NCBI GenBank assembly: GCA_024102795.1
Contig: JAGFJK010000007.1
Coordinates: forward strand, 1 to 40,246
DNA: 40,246 bases
Origin: Pirellulaceae bacterium
GTDB taxonomy: Bacteria > Planctomycetota > Planctomycetia > Pirellulales > Pirellulaceae
Reading direction: 5' to 3'
Below are positions 24,146-39,100 of the stretch, piece after piece. Every line of letters begins with the position of its first letter. Position 1 is the first letter of the stretch. The notes under the pieces were generated by a model, which made no database searches, was not told the origin of the DNA, and saw nothing but the letters and a program-made list of their open reading frames with translations. A program made the translations under genes and the position numbers.

Positions 24146-27100
24146 ATGTCTCTAGAGGGCACCGCATCGGTGACGCGGATGCGTCGGAAGGCTCTCAAGC
24201 ATCGTCGCCAGAACCGCCGTCTGTACCGCGTCTCGCACCGCCGCCGGCCGCTCCGCCGCCGGTTCGAACGCCTCGAGGACCGCTGGCTGCTGGCCGTCAC
24301 GTTCCAGATCGACGGCGACACGCTATCGTTCGACTCCGACGCCGGCGACTCGCTCTACCTGCGGATACCCGCAAGTGGACAGCTCAGTTACAGCACGGAC
24401 GGAACCAACTACGATCTGACCGGCTTCGACGTCAGCTCGGATACCACCGTGACGTACGACGAGAACCAGCCGGTGTATCTGACCGGGATGGTGACCGGCG
24501 GCGGCACGTTCCAGATGACTGGCGACGTGCAGGTCACTGGTGACCTGCGGACTCTGGGCGGTGGCCTGACCCTGGCGGGCAGCAGTGTCACGGTCGCGGA
24601 GGGGGTGCTGATATCCACCTCGCCGGCCGATGGCGTTTCCGGCGCCGCCGGGTCGCTCGCGCTGCAAGCCACACGTGGCCGCGCGACCGACGGCACCTTT
24701 CTCGCCGCACCGTCCATCACGTTGAATTCCAACAGCCGCCTGCAGGCCACGGGCAACGCGGGCGACGGCGCGATCAGCCTGGCCGCCGACGATACGTTCG
24801 AGTTCATTTTCAATTTCACCCTGGCCAACCAGATCGACGACTTGTTCAGTCATACGTTCCAGGCCCAGATCGACGTCTTTCAGGGTGCCGAGATCGACGG
24901 CGGGGACGTGACGCTGACGTCCAAATCGGGCATCCTGAACAAGTTTTCGAGCACACCGAGCACGGCCGACAAGATAGGTCTGGGCGTGCTCGACTTCCTG
25001 TCCGGCGTACTGGACAAGACCGCGCTGTCGCTGCCGATTTCCGCCATCGTGACCGACGCCCAGGCAAAGGCCGAGCTGCACGAGGGCGCGTCGATCAACA
25101 GCTCCGGCTCCGTGAGCGTGTCGAGTTCGGCGACCGCCAATTCGACGGGCGAGGCCACGAATTTCTATCTCCGCAAGAGCAACCTGGGCTTCTTCGCCTT
25201 CTCGTTCGCGAAAGCCACCACCGACGCGCAAACGCTGATTGACGCCAACGCCCGGATCGCCGCCGCGGACGACGTGTCGATCTCGGCCAGCACCAAGACG
25301 ACCACGTCGTCGACCGCCTTGGACAGCCGGAATTCGGTCCCGGACGCCACGGCGAATCCCAATGCGGTGGGCTTGTCGGCGGGTTATAACCGCCTCGACA
25401 CCACGGTCAACGCGACGGTGTCGCAAGGGGCCCTGATCGAATCCTCGGCCGGCAACGTCACCGTGGCTGCCGCCGCGACGGACAGCAATACGATCGTCGT
25501 CCAGTCCAACGTGTTCCGTGCCGGCATCGTGTCGCTCAGCTACGCCGGCGCCCATGTGACGTCGGACGTGAAGGCGACCGTCGACGGGACGATCATCGCC
25601 GGCGGCCGCCACGCGGGCGACCCGGTGACGATCAACCCGTTCCAAACCGCGGCCGCCATCGCAGGGCAGGGCACCACCGAAACGCTCGACGCGGTGGATT
25701 ACGCCCGCAGCCGCTTCGCCTTTGCCGCTAATCCCGGCTACCGCCGAGGCGAACCGCTGATCTATCGCGGTGGACTGGGCGGCGCGATTCCGGGCTTGGA
25801 GAGCGACACGACCTACTACGCCATCCCTTCCAGCGACGGCATGCGGTTCTTCGTGCAACTGGCGGCGACTTCCCAGGACGCGGCGGCGGGCAAGGCGATT
25901 TCGTTCGGCCAGTATCCCACGATCAACGGTATCCCGATTACCAACGTCGATACCGGGTTGTCCAATGCGATCCTGTTCGATTTCAACCCCGGATTCTCCG
26001 AGGGACAGACGGTCACCGTCGTGCCGGCCGCCGGACAGTTCCTGGGCTACCGGAACCAGGATGGCAGTCTGGCCGGGTCGCTCAGCGGAACGTACACCGC
26101 GCACGTCGTGAATGCCCAGGTCGACGGCGAGAACCTGTACTCGCTTCAGCTTCGCGACGCCGGCGGCGCGACGGTGCTGCTGGACGACAGCCCCTATCTG
26201 ACGACCGATTCGGGGATCACGCTTCGTATCGAGTCGTTCAACACCGATTCGGACTCGATCACTCTGAACCCGGCGGACGTGCCGTCGGGGTTCGACGGCT
26301 TGCGGAACGGCGATGCCGTGACGTACCACTCGGCGCTCGCCACCAGCGTGTCGGGCCTGCGCGATGGAGCGACCTATTACGCGATCGTGGATCCAACCCA
26401 GTTCCTCGATGTCTCGCCCGACAGCGTGCTGAGCCTGCAGTTGGCGGCCGACGCCCAGGACGCCGCCTCGGCCAACCCGTCGATCGATGCGCCAACACTC
26501 ACCTGGACCGGCGTCGGTGGGCAAGAGCGGACGACCACCATCGAGGCCGCGGTGCCCGAGCTGGGCGAAGCTCTGTTCAGCCGGACGCATGCGTTCCGGA
26601 TTCTGGCGAGCGCTCCGGCGACCGGCATCCTGACGGTCGCTCTGGCGGACGATGCCCCACCGCCGGCCGGCGAATCTCCGCTGGCCGACGGCGAACTGCT
26701 GATGTACGTGGGGGCCGACGGCACGGAGGGCACGCTGCAATCAGGACGGTTGTACGTCGCTCAAGTGATCGATCAGTCCGATCCGGCGGCAATTCAGCTC
26801 AGCTTGCGCGATGCCGTGCGGCTGCCCACGCTCGGCACGCTGACCGACTCGGCCGTAGCGGGACAGGCCTTTACCATTCAATACGTCGACGCCGGCAGCG
26901 ACAACCTGCTCACGATCTCGCTGGATGGCGAGGGGCCGCTTACGCCTCTGGCGGAGGGCGGCACGCTGGTCTACTCCGGCTCCACGATCCCCGGGTTCCT
27001 GACCGACGGACAACCGTACCGCGTACACGTCGTACAACAATCTTCGCCAGCGCTGATCCAGGTGCAACTGACCGAGGCCTGGTTCGCGACATCCTCCGGC

Positions 27101-30100
27101 CTGCTGCAGGACCAGTCGGGAAATACTTTCGCGATCAGTGGCAGCGATCCGCGGGCCGCGACGCTGACGCTGACCGGTCCAGCCAACGCGACACTCGAAG
27201 TCGGGCAGACGCTGACCTATGTCGGGCCGGACATTTCGGCGGCCGGTTACTTGCGCAGCGGCCGGGATTATCGAGTCGCCACTGTCAGCTCCACGAGCAG
27301 CGGGGCGTTCGTGGCCGAATTGGTGTCGGACACCTTTCAGGTCGCTGGCAGCGGCACATTGCAGGGGAGCGGACAGGCGCCATCCGGCGGCAGCGACAAT
27401 TTCCATCCCCTGGGCCAGTCGTTCGAGATCCTTTCCGGCGATGCGGATACGGGTGTTCTGACCATCGCCCTGCGGGCGGAGTCGGAGTTCACCGCGATCG
27501 CGGAAGGTCAGTGGCTGCGGTTCGAGGGCGAGTCCGGCAGCGGTCCCGATGGGTTGCTTAGCGGACAGTTGTACGTCGCCGAGGTCGTCGACCAGACCGA
27601 CGAGAGCGCGATTCGGATCCGTTTGCGGACGGTTCCGCAACTGGTCGGATACGGCACGTTGATCGGAAGTGGCGGCTCGTATGTGATTCACCAGACCGAG
27701 GCCGATGGGACCGTGAGGTTGTCTCGGATCGACTCGGCCCCAGCCTTGGTCGATGGCGACACCGTGGCCTTCCAGGGAACGTCGGTGGCCGGGGACGGAT
27801 TCCTGCGGGACGGCCAGTCGTACCAGGTCAGCGTGCTGGACCAAAGCGACCCGCTGAACCTGCGCATCCGTCTGGGACGTTACCTGGCGCCGACCTATGG
27901 ATCGCTGGCGGGCACCAGCGGTGACTACTCGATCGAGGACTTCGATCCCGAAACGGAAGTCGTGACGCTGGCCGCAATGGACGGCGGACCGGCATCGCCG
28001 CTGACGGAAGGAGAATTGCTGACGTACCGCGGGGCGGCACCGGCTGAAACCGCTCGGTTGCGGAACGGGCAGACGTACGTGGCGCGGATCGTCGATCAAA
28101 CCGATCCGGCCGCGATCCGCGTGTTGCTGATCGACCCCAACGGTCCCACCGTGTCGTCCGTCAGCGCCGATGGCCGCGACCCGGCGGGCAATGCCCTGAT
28201 GATCGCGGGCGACTTGCAGCAGCCGATGGTTCCCGACGGTACGCTGGTCACCTATCACCAGGGCGGCGCGGGGACGAGGATCGGCGGGCTGCAGGACGGC
28301 GCGACGTACCAGGCGGTCGTGGACGCCGCCTCGCCCACCGCGATACGGCTGGTCGCGGTTGGCGGCGGCCAGCCGATCGCGCTGTCGCTGGACCAGACGC
28401 TGACTGGCAACGGCCGCACCTACACGATCACGGGCACCGACGGCTTCCTGCACGCGCTGAGCATCGCCGAAGACGGCGCCGCGGTGGGAGTGACCAGCGT
28501 GGCCGAGGGCGACGCACTGCTGTACTCGGCGGCGCTGGGCCAATCGACGGGCAGCCTGGTCGATGGGCAGGTGTACTACGTTCACTTACCGAATCCGGCC
28601 AACACGAGCCTGATCCAGTTGTTCACCAGCCCACAATCCGACGCGCCTTTGAACATCCAGACGAACATCCGGCTCGGCGAACTCGACCAGGCGTTCCTGT
28701 CGGGCACGGCGCACACGCTGACTCCCGTGACCTCGGCGGGCGTCAACATCACGGCCACGCTGGGCAGCACGGACAAGCTGTCCGCCGCGGCCGCCGTGGG
28801 CAAGGAGCCGTTGTTCAAGCAGTTGAGGGAATTGGGCAGCGTCGCCGCGACGTCGATCTTGAATAAATTCGGAGGCGCGGCCGGCCGGAGTTCCGCCCCT
28901 GAAGCACCCGCCGCGGAGGACTTTTCCGGGCTGTTGTCCGCCACCGGCTCGGCGCTCGTGCAGATCGTCGACAACAAGGTCGTCGCGGAAGTCGGCGCCA
29001 CCGCCGTACTGAAATCGACCGCCGGGATCATCGTCGACGCGGCGATCACCGAGAACAACCAGGCGTTGAACGCGACCACCAACACGCAGGCGAAACCCAA
29101 GGACTCGGCCAACGCCGCCGCCTCGAAGGGACGCAAGCTGGACCTGGCGATCGCCTTCGTCTTCAACCAGTTGACGAACACCGCGACGGCCTCGATCGAG
29201 GGCGGCGCGCAAGTCGACGCCGCCGGCGCGCTGGTGGTGGCGTCGGACGTGATCTATCCATGGGCCGCGCAGATTCAGAACCCCAACAAGTTCAACATCG
29301 GCAAGTTCGCCAAGGGGCTGTTCACCGGCACGCTGGCGCGGAGCGAGCTGGTGAACAACTGGACCTTGGCGGCGGCCCGCGCCGATCAAGATCCGGGCGA
29401 TCCGCTGACACTGGCCGGCGCGGTCAATTACGTCGGCTACAACAATACCTCCACCGCGACGATCGGCGACGGGGCCAGCGTCAACCAAGATCCGGCCTAC
29501 CGCGGACCCGAACAGTCGGTCACCGTCAGCGCCCAGACGACGATCCACGCAGTCAACTACACGGGCAATACGCAGTTCAATCTGGCTCCCGCCGACTTGA
29601 TCAAGGCGGGCCGCGACGGAGGGTGGCGGGGCACGGCCAACACGGTCTTCGGCGGCAAGGACAACGGAGCGGCCGTGGGGATCGGCGCGGCGCTGACCTA
29701 CGTCTCGATGAACAACACCACCGAAGCGACCGTCGGCGGTCCCGCCACGCGGATCAACTTTGGGCAGTCGGCCTCCGCGATCAGCCAAGGCTTCGACGCG
29801 GCCAACGACATCGATACCGAAAGTTACGCCATCGATCTGGGATGGAATCCGGGCTTCACCACGGGCATGCCGGTGCTGTACGACTCGCAAGGCAACGACG
29901 CCATCGGCGGCCTGACCAGCGGCAATACGTACTATGTGATCGTCGACCCCGTGAACCGCAACCAGATTCAACTGGCCGGGTCGGTCGCAGCCGCCCTGTC
30001 CAAACAGCCAATCCAGTTGAAAGACGGCGGTAGCGGCTCTCAGACGTTGAGCGAGCAGCAGCCGTCGGGCTTCCACGTGATGGCGAACCAGACCGTGCTG

Positions 30101-33100
30101 AACGTCAATGTCGGTACGTCGGGCGCCTTGCAGGACGGCGGGTCTAGTGGCGATGATTCGCTGGGCCTGGGCGCGGGAGGCAAGTACGGCGGCAACGGCA
30201 CGGTCGCGGTCTTCGTCGCCAATACCGCCACGCTGGCACAAGTCGCCAGCGGTACGCGCGTCCATGGCAATTCGGGCTCCGCGGGAACGGCGAATGTCCA
30301 GGCACTCGACACGCTCGAGCAGATTTCGGTGGTCGGGGGCGCGTACAAGGGACAGAATCTCGGCGTGGGGCTGAGTGGAGTCTGGAACGATGTCACCCGC
30401 AATACGCGGGCGGTCGTCGGCGACAACTTCGACCCGTCCGTCAATCCACCGCTCATGCCGGGTTCCTCCGACTGGAACATCGGCGGGCCGCTCAACGTGC
30501 TGGCGTCCTCGAGCGGCGAGGTGATCAGTGTCGCCTTGTCGGCCGCGGTGGCCGCGGCGCCGGCGGCTAAGCAGCAGCCCGCCGGACAGGCGGCCGCCAA
30601 CGCGCCGGTACAGACCACTTCCCGGGGCGTGCAGATTTCAGGCGACGGTTCCTACTCGCACGTCAACGACGTCACGCAAGCCTACGTCAACGACTCCGGC
30701 ACGCTCGCGGCCGGATCGCTCGAGGTAACCGCCACGGACAGCACCATCCTGGCGGGCTTCGGCGGTTCCTTCGCCATTGCCGCCCTGTCCAATCCCAAGA
30801 CCAGCACCGCGGAGCATACCAACGTCGGCCTGGCCGGCTCGTATGCCGAAGTGAATCTGGATGGCGCGACCTCCGCATTCATTCGCGCGGCCCAGTTGTC
30901 GGTGGCCGGTGATTTGTCGGTCCAAGCCGAACGCGATAACTACCTGGGCACGCTGACCGCCACCAGTTCCGCGTCGGGAACGTACAAGTCCAGTTGGGAG
31001 GTCGCCGGATCGGTGTCCCTCGCTTTCTTTTCGGGCGACACGCAAGCCTATCTGTCGGGCGTCGCGGGCGACGTCGGAGGCAATCTGGAGGTAACCGCCA
31101 CGGACAAGACGATATACGTGGCTATCGGTGGTGGAGCGGGGGTCGGAGGATCGGCCGGCATTGGAGTCTCGTTTGGCTACATTTCAATCGAACACGGCGT
31201 CGCCGCGTTCGGCTCCGCGACGCGACTCAATGTCGGAGGCGACGTGAACCTCGCCGCCGCGGGGCAGGCCGACGTCGGATCGCTGGCCGTGGCGCTGGGC
31301 ATCGCCGAAGGCGGCGCCTGGGCCGCCGGTGCCGGCAACGCGTCTGTCAACCAGATCACAACGACGCTCGACGCCCACGTGTCCGACCAGTCGCAAATCG
31401 TGGCTGGAGGCAGTTCGACCATCGCGGCCAGCGACAGTTCGTACCTGGTGTCGGTGTCCGGCAGCGCGGCCGTGACGCGTCAGAGTGCCTTGGCGATCGG
31501 CGCCGCGGTCGGCTACAACCTGATCGATAACACCATCCTGGCCTATGTCGACGGCTCGACGGTCAGCGCCGCGGGCGGCTCGCTGGCTGTATCCGTCTCG
31601 TCCAGTCCGACGTTGATCTCCGTGGCCGCCGGTGGAGCGGGCGCGGACAACCTGGCGTTCGGCGGTTCCGTGACCGTGAACTCGATCACCAACACTTTGG
31701 CCGCTTACGTGAACGATGCCACGGTCGGCGCGGCGGGTGATCTGATCGTCACGGCGGACGAGTCGGCGATGCTGATCGCGGTGGCCGGGGCCGTAGCGTT
31801 GTCGGGCCACAGTTCGCTTGGAGGCGATGCGGCCGTGGGCGCCGCGGTCGCCTACAACTACGTCGGCCAGTCGTTCGATAGCAGCGATCCGGCTTTCCCC
31901 AACGGTTCTCCCGCGCCTCAAAGTTCCAGCCAGGCGTACATCCAGAACTCGCGGGTGGACGTTGCCGGCGATCTGCGGATCGCGGCCGGGTTCCAACCGA
32001 CGGCGCCGTTGCCCGACGTGACGCGGGTTGCCATCGATGGGACGACGGGCTTCGGCTTCGAACTCGATCTCAACAACGCCATCGAAGTCGACAACCAACT
32101 AATTGCCGTCGCAGTGGGAGGGGCGGGCGCGGCGAGCTTCACGTTGGGTGGCGCCCTGACGATGGCCTATGTCCGCCAGATCATCCAGGCCTATTGCGCC
32201 GACTGCCCCGAAGTGAACGTCGGCGGCGACCTGTCGATCACCGCCATCGACGATTCAACGATTGGAACCGGCGCGGGGGGCGTGGCCATCGCCACGAACC
32301 ATGCCTCGGGGATCGGGGCTGGAGTCGCCTATAACAACATCGCCAACCACTTGTTGGCGTCGGTCGATGGCTCGCGGATCACCGCCGACGGCAGCCTGTC
32401 GGTGGTCAGTCAGGAAAGCGGCGCGAGCACCACGGTGGCCGTGGGAGGAGGGCAAGCCGATGCGTTTGCACTCGGAGGGGCGGTCGTCGTCACCGTCGTG
32501 GACAACAGCGCGGAATCCCACATCCGCGACAACTCCATGGTTCAAGCCAGCAGCTTCCTGTTGTCCAGTTCGGACGACGCGGCAATCGTGGCCGGCGCGG
32601 GACAGGTCACGTTCGCCAACAACGGCGCCTCGGTCGGAGCGGCCGTGACGGCCAGCAATCTCTCCAGCACCGTGCTGGCCTCGATCGAGGATTCCTCGGC
32701 CGCGGCCACGACGGGCGGCCTGGACGTGCTGGCGACTTCCAACCTGGCAATCACGGCCGGGGCCGCCGGCATCGACCTGGCCAACAAGTTTACGCTGGGC
32801 GGTTCGGTGGTCTACAACACGTTGACAACCTCGACCCAGGCGCTGATCGACGGCGGCACCACGCAGTCGGCGGGGCTGGCGGTGTCGGCCATCAACAGCT
32901 CGACCATTGACACGGGCGCCGGAAACGTCTCCATCAGCGTCGACGGCCTGGGCGCCATGGGCGCGGCGGTCGCCAGCAATCACCTGGACAATACCGTCGG
33001 GGCCGCGATCCGGGGGGCAACCGTCGACTCGTCCGGGTCGATCGACGTCACGGCGAAGTCGTCGCCGAGCATCGTGGCGGTGGCCGTGGGGATATCGGGC

Positions 33101-36100
33101 AGCGTGACGAACGAGCGGTTCAGCCTCTCGTTGCTCGGTTCCGGCGCGGGCAACCAGGTGACCAGCAGCACGCAGTCCGAGATCTCCGCGGGCACTACGG
33201 TCACCACTTCCGCCGCGTCCGGCAGCACCAGCCCGGCCAATGTGACGGCCGTCGATACGTCGTCGATCACCGCGGGCGCCGGCGCGCTGGCTTTCGATTT
33301 CGATCTGTTCGAAGGCGGCGTGACGGTGGCGGTCGGCGCGTCGGCGGCCCTGAACCGCATTGAGCCCCAGGCCGACCAATCGCTGGTATCGGCGCGCATC
33401 GAGAGTGCCACGGTCCGCACGGCCGGCGATGTGAACGTGACGGCCGCAGGGTCGTCCACGCTCACCTCTTGGGCCGTGGCTGGAGCGCTGGACGCCAGCC
33501 GCGGAAAGGGGGCCAATTTTGGAATCGCGGGAGCCGGAGCCGGATCGAGCAATACGTTGCGAGGCAGCATCGAGGCGCTGATCGAGGACGGAGCCGCTGT
33601 GACCACGACGGGCGGCGGTGTCACGCTGGCGGCCTCCAATACCTCCCGCAGCGGAGCAGTTGCCGGAGGCCTGGCGGTGACCGTGGACTTGGGTGGCGGG
33701 ACGGGAGTCGGCGCCGACGTCGGCGCGGCGCTGGCGCTCAACGACATTTCGCTCGATACCCTGGCCGCCATCCTGGGCGCGTCGGTTGATAGCGGCGGCA
33801 ACGCCGGTTTGAACGCAACGGACAGTTCCCAGATCCAATCCGCGGCCGTTGGAGTCGGGGGAGCCATCGCCAAGGGCAAGACCGGGGCGATCGCTTTCGG
33901 GGGCGCCGGCTCGGGCGTCGGCAACCATCTGCGGAATACGACCACGGCCCGCATCGCGGATTCCAACCAGAACGGTACGGGCACACCGAGTCAGGTCACC
34001 AGTGGCGGCGATCTGACCATGATGGCCACGGTCAGTTCGTCGGTGGTTGGCGCCGCCGGGACGCTGGCGTTCGGCATCGCCCTCACCACGGGCGGCGCGG
34101 AGGAGGAGGAGGGCTCGGCGCTCAGCGTGGCGCCGGCGATCGGTGTTTCCGTGGTGATCAACGACGTGTCGAACTCGGTCACCGCGGAGATCGCCAGCTC
34201 CACCGTGCATAGCGGCGGCCATGTGGAGTTGACGTCTCAGGCCGCGCCTCCCGACGGGGGCTATTCGGTGCGAGCCGTGACGGTCGCGGGTGGCGTGGCG
34301 GCCGGGGGCAGCACCGGATGGAGCGTCACATTTGCCGGCGCCGGCGCGGGATCGGGCAACACGCTCAACAATTCGGTGGTCGCCGCAATCCGCGGCGGGA
34401 GCAGCGTGACGGCCGCGGGAAATGTCAGTCTGTCAGCCCAAGACAGCTCGACCATCGAAGCCAACGGCGGCGGTTTCGGCTTGAGTCTTGGTGTTGGTAA
34501 ATCGGCGATTGCTCCCGCGATCGGAGCGGGCGAGGCGAAGAACTCCGTTTCCAACTTGACTCAGTCCACCATCGACCAGGCGGTGATCCAGGCCGGCGGC
34601 GGCATCTCGGTGAGCGGCACGTCCCAGCCGCAGGTGTCCGCCCTGGCTTTCGGCGTGGAGGTTTCGCTGGCCTTCGGGGACCTGGGTGTGGCCGCCGCCG
34701 GCTCGGGCGCGGCCGCTTACAACGACATCAGCAACACCACCATCGCCACGATCCAGAACGGCAGCACGGTCACGGCGGATGCCAGCGGCGACGACGCCAT
34801 CGTGGTGTCGGCCACGGACGATCCAGACTACACCGCCCGAAGCGGCAGCGGCAACCTGGGCTTCTCGTTCGGCGGAGAGGCGGCCGTGGCCTTGGCGGTC
34901 GGCGTGGCGCTGGCCCGGAACACCGTGACTCAGAAGAAGGACGAGAACGATCCCTCGGCGGACTACCCGACCGCCGTCGCCTCGATCGGATCATCGAGCG
35001 GCACGGACTCGACCACAGCCACCGCACCATTCGGCGGCGTCAAGCTGACGGCGGCTTCTGATCCGACCGCCACCGCCCACAGCGTCGCGGTCGCCGCCAG
35101 CATTGCGGTTTCCCTCAACCCGGAAGAACCGCTCAGTATCGCTCTGGCCGGAAGCGGAGCCAGTTCGGTCAACGATTTGACCACTGCCGTCACCGCGAAC
35201 GTGGGCGGGGGCGCCGGAATACAGGCCGGTGGCGACGTCGACATCTTGGCCGAGCAGACGCCGGCTCTGGACGCCGATGCGACCGGCGCGGCTGCCAGCG
35301 TGGGTGCGATTGACGCGGCCATCGCCGGGTCGGTCTCGCATTCCACGTTGGACGGAACGATCAGCGCCTACGTGGGCGACGACGCGTCGCTGGCGGCTGG
35401 CAGCCTGACCGTGCGGGCGGCCCAGCAGCGCAGTGCCAGCGGGGATGCGACAGCCAGCGCTTCGGCGGTGGCCGGGTCCGGCGCGATTCTGGCAAGTGTG
35501 GACGCGGCCAAGAGCACGGCGACCACCTCGGGCTCGGTGAGCGCCTACACGGGTCAGCACGTTGGTCTTCCCGACGGGGATGTCGTGATCTCGGCGGTCA
35601 GCGATACGCTGCAGTCCGCCGAGTCGCTGGGTGTCACCCTGGCCTACATCGCCGCCGGCGGGAATGACAGCACGGCGACCTCCAACGTGGCGACGTCCGC
35701 CACTTTGGGAGCCTCGCCAGTCATGAGCGTTTCGCGCACCGGCGCGTTGGTGGTGCAGGCGACCGGCAACGATCGCAACGCCGCCTGGGCCATCGCGGGC
35801 GTGGGGGGAGTCGTGGCCGGCGACGGAGCCTCCGCCAAGACCGACAATTCATCCACCGCCACGGCGGGGATCACTGGCGGCTCGATCCATGCCGGCCAGG
35901 TGGCCATCCTCGCCTCGCACAGCAGCGACTACGCGCCCGCGGTCAACTCGATCAACGCGTCGATCGCCGGAGCGAGCGGCGCGGAAGCCAGGAACAACGA
36001 CACCACCTACACTACGGTGACCATCGGCAACGGGACGTCGATTAATGCCAGCGGATTGGTGACGATCGCCGCTTCGAACCAGATCCTGCAGTCGGCGAAT

Positions 36101-39100
36101 CCGAACGCCAGCGACATCAACAAGGGCGCCAGCGCCTACGCCGGGGCCGGTGGAGTGATCAGCGGCGACGCGGCCGGCAACCACGCCAGCACCGACGGCG
36201 GCGCCACGGTCACCATCGGCAACTCGGTGACTATTCATTCGGGCACCAATCCCTTCACCAACGCCGGCGGGATCTCGATCACCGCCAACGGCGGCCTCGA
36301 CGCGCAGGATCTGGTCCTGCTGTCCACCGGCGGACTGATTGAAGGGGGTGGAACCAGTTCGACCATCGAAGCCACCATCACCAACTCGGTCTCCATCGGC
36401 AGCGCCGCGAACCTGGCCACCTGGGGCAACCTGGCGGCCGGCGCCTTCACCGCGGCCAACGCTCGTACCTCCTCGCAGGCCAACACCGGCGGCCTGGCGG
36501 GAACCGCCGATGCGCATGCAACGACCAGCGTCAACGCCAGTCAGTCGTTGAACGTTGGCACCGGCTCGACGCTGCAGGCCTTTGGCAACGTGACCCTCAC
36601 CGCCGGCAACGATCCGGCGGGCTTCACCAGTCCCGCCATCCTGGGTGATTCGAACGCCGAGGCCTACGCTTATGGCGGCATTACCATCCCGAGCGCCGAG
36701 TCCACTACCACGCTGACGGCCAGCGCCGTTCTGAAGATCGCCGGGGACACGATCATCGGCGCCGGCCGCGACGTGCGCATCTCGGCCGTGGACGGCGGCG
36801 CTACGGGGACGCAGTCCTCCACCAGCCAGTGGAATGGACTTGGTTCGCCGACCAGCGATTCGGCGACGGTCCACAGCACGACGAACGTCACGCTGCACGG
36901 CGACATCCTGGCCGGCACTTTCCATCAACTCACGCTGACCATCCCCGACGACTCGTCGGCCGGGACTTACAGCCAGACTCTGATCGTGGAATCCAGCGGA
37001 CCGGCGGAATTGCCGCTGGACGCCATCGTCACGAATTCCGCGGAGTTCGACGGCGATTTCTCGGCGCCGGAGTTCATCCAGTCGCATTTCACTTCGTCCG
37101 ACGCCTCGCTGCTGCTGCCGGGCGTGTCCAGCGCGGCGGCGCCGGTCGGGTCCTTCACGCTCGGCCCGCTGCTGGCTTCCGGCGGTTCGGTCACGGTGGA
37201 CGGCGATCTGCAGCCCGGCAGCGGCACGATCAGCGCCTATTTCGGCCCCAAGATCCGCGTCACGAACGAGAGTCCCGACTACCTGGTGCTCGGCCCCATA
37301 GCAATCCCCAACACCACCATGGGGCAAGTGGTCATCAACGGCCAGTCCGTCGCGGACAACTCGGTCAACCAAGGCCTGGTCACGCGCCTGATCGCGGCCG
37401 ATCCCGCCGATCCAACGGCGGAGGTCACGATCGAACAGACCTATGCAAGCGCGGTCGGCGACGCCGACACCGGTCCTGCCCTGTTCGTCACGGGCACGAT
37501 TTCCAACCTGGGCGGCAGCGTGTCCATCACCAACCTGCAAGGCTCGCTGGGCCAGTCGGCCACGATCTATGGCCAGCAGGTCAGCATCACGGCGCCTCAT
37601 GGCAACGTGGCCATTTCAATTCCCCCGCCCGCCGCGGAATACCTGGGCACGAACCCCTATTCCAACTGGCAGGACACGATGATCTGGCCGGGCGGAAATC
37701 CCTCCCACGCATCCACCCTGAATGCCGACGCGGCCGTCGCCTATGTAGCCAACTGGTGGGCCAACGGCAGCTTCGGCTCGTCCGACGATCTCACGCGCCA
37801 GCTTGTCGGACAGTGGCAATCGGCCGACTCGCACGACGTGACGCCCGGTGGCAACAGCTATGTCTTTATCGGCGACGGCGTGGCCTACGACGGGCCCGAC
37901 AGCGGTGGAGACGATTCGCTGGCCACCAACAGCCGACTGACCGCCAGTGCCTCGAACGGCGCTCGGAGCGACGCCTACCAGATTTCCTTCCGTCCCGACG
38001 ATGGCGAAACCCGGGGGCATTTCCCCTACATTCCGGTCCTGTCGCTGGCCACGTCAGCCTCGGACTACACTTCCGCCTCGTTGCCGCCCGACGACGCGCC
38101 GCCGGCGGTCCAGGCCCGCTCCGTCTCGATCACCGCCGCCACGATCGATCTCAATGGCAGGATTCAGACCACGGGAGTGCCGACCGACTGGTCCGTGGTG
38201 CTGCCCGCTTCACTGGCGGCGCCGCTGCTGGCCTATCGGCAGCAGTACCTTGAGGGCAGCCAACGGAATCCCCAATACGTGATTCCACTGAACGATCTGT
38301 CGGCGGTCAATCCGGGCGACTCGCGGATCACGGCGATGTACGACGCGGCGAGTAACCAGATCACGGTGTCGGAGGTGAGCAATATCTCCACGGGAGGCGT
38401 CGTCTCTCTGCGAGGCGCGATCATCAGCACGAATCCCAACGGCGCGATCGATCTGCAGGGAGGCGTGGGGAATGTCACAGTCAACAATCAGACCGGCATC
38501 CCGCTGGTCATCCAGAACATCGATGCCGGCGGATCGGGAGGCGCCAGCCAGGTGCGAATCATCGACACGAACCAGCCGGCAAGCTCCAATCAAACGCTTT
38601 ATGTCTACGAACCGGGCCAGCCGATTGTCGTGCGCACCGGGCCTCAGGAGGCGACGCTCGACCAGTTGACCGTCACCGGCACGCGGCCTGGAACCACGGT
38701 CAACTACCAACCCGCCGCCGGTCTGCGGTGGCAATGGGAACAAACCGCCAGGTTGAAACGCCAGTCCCACGGAACACCCAATTCGCCAGGCTGGTCTCTT
38801 GACGACTGGCAATGGGAGGGCTCCTCGCAACAGCCGTGGCAGTATTTCGTCCACAAATCAAGCGAGGTACTCGGCTTCGGCGGCAATGGCGGCGGCTGGA
38901 CGGTGAACGACGACAACATCTCGTCCCCTCCGGTCGCCGACGACATGCTGACACTGACGGACAATCAGGGCTCGCAAGCCCGCAGTGCCTGGTTCAATAC
39001 GCCGGTTACCATCGGTGATTTCTCGCTCAGTTTCACCTATCAGGCCAGCGGAGATCGGGCGGGGGACGGCGTCGCGTTCGTCTTTCAGAACGCCGGGCTC

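Noticed and set aside
24323..30265. Three abutting minus-strand frames of 560-805 codons opposite the giant gene
   Set aside because: They share one antisense phase and are separated by single stops. The translations are Arg/Gly/Val/Asp-rich without motifs, and the plus frame shows repeats and domains.
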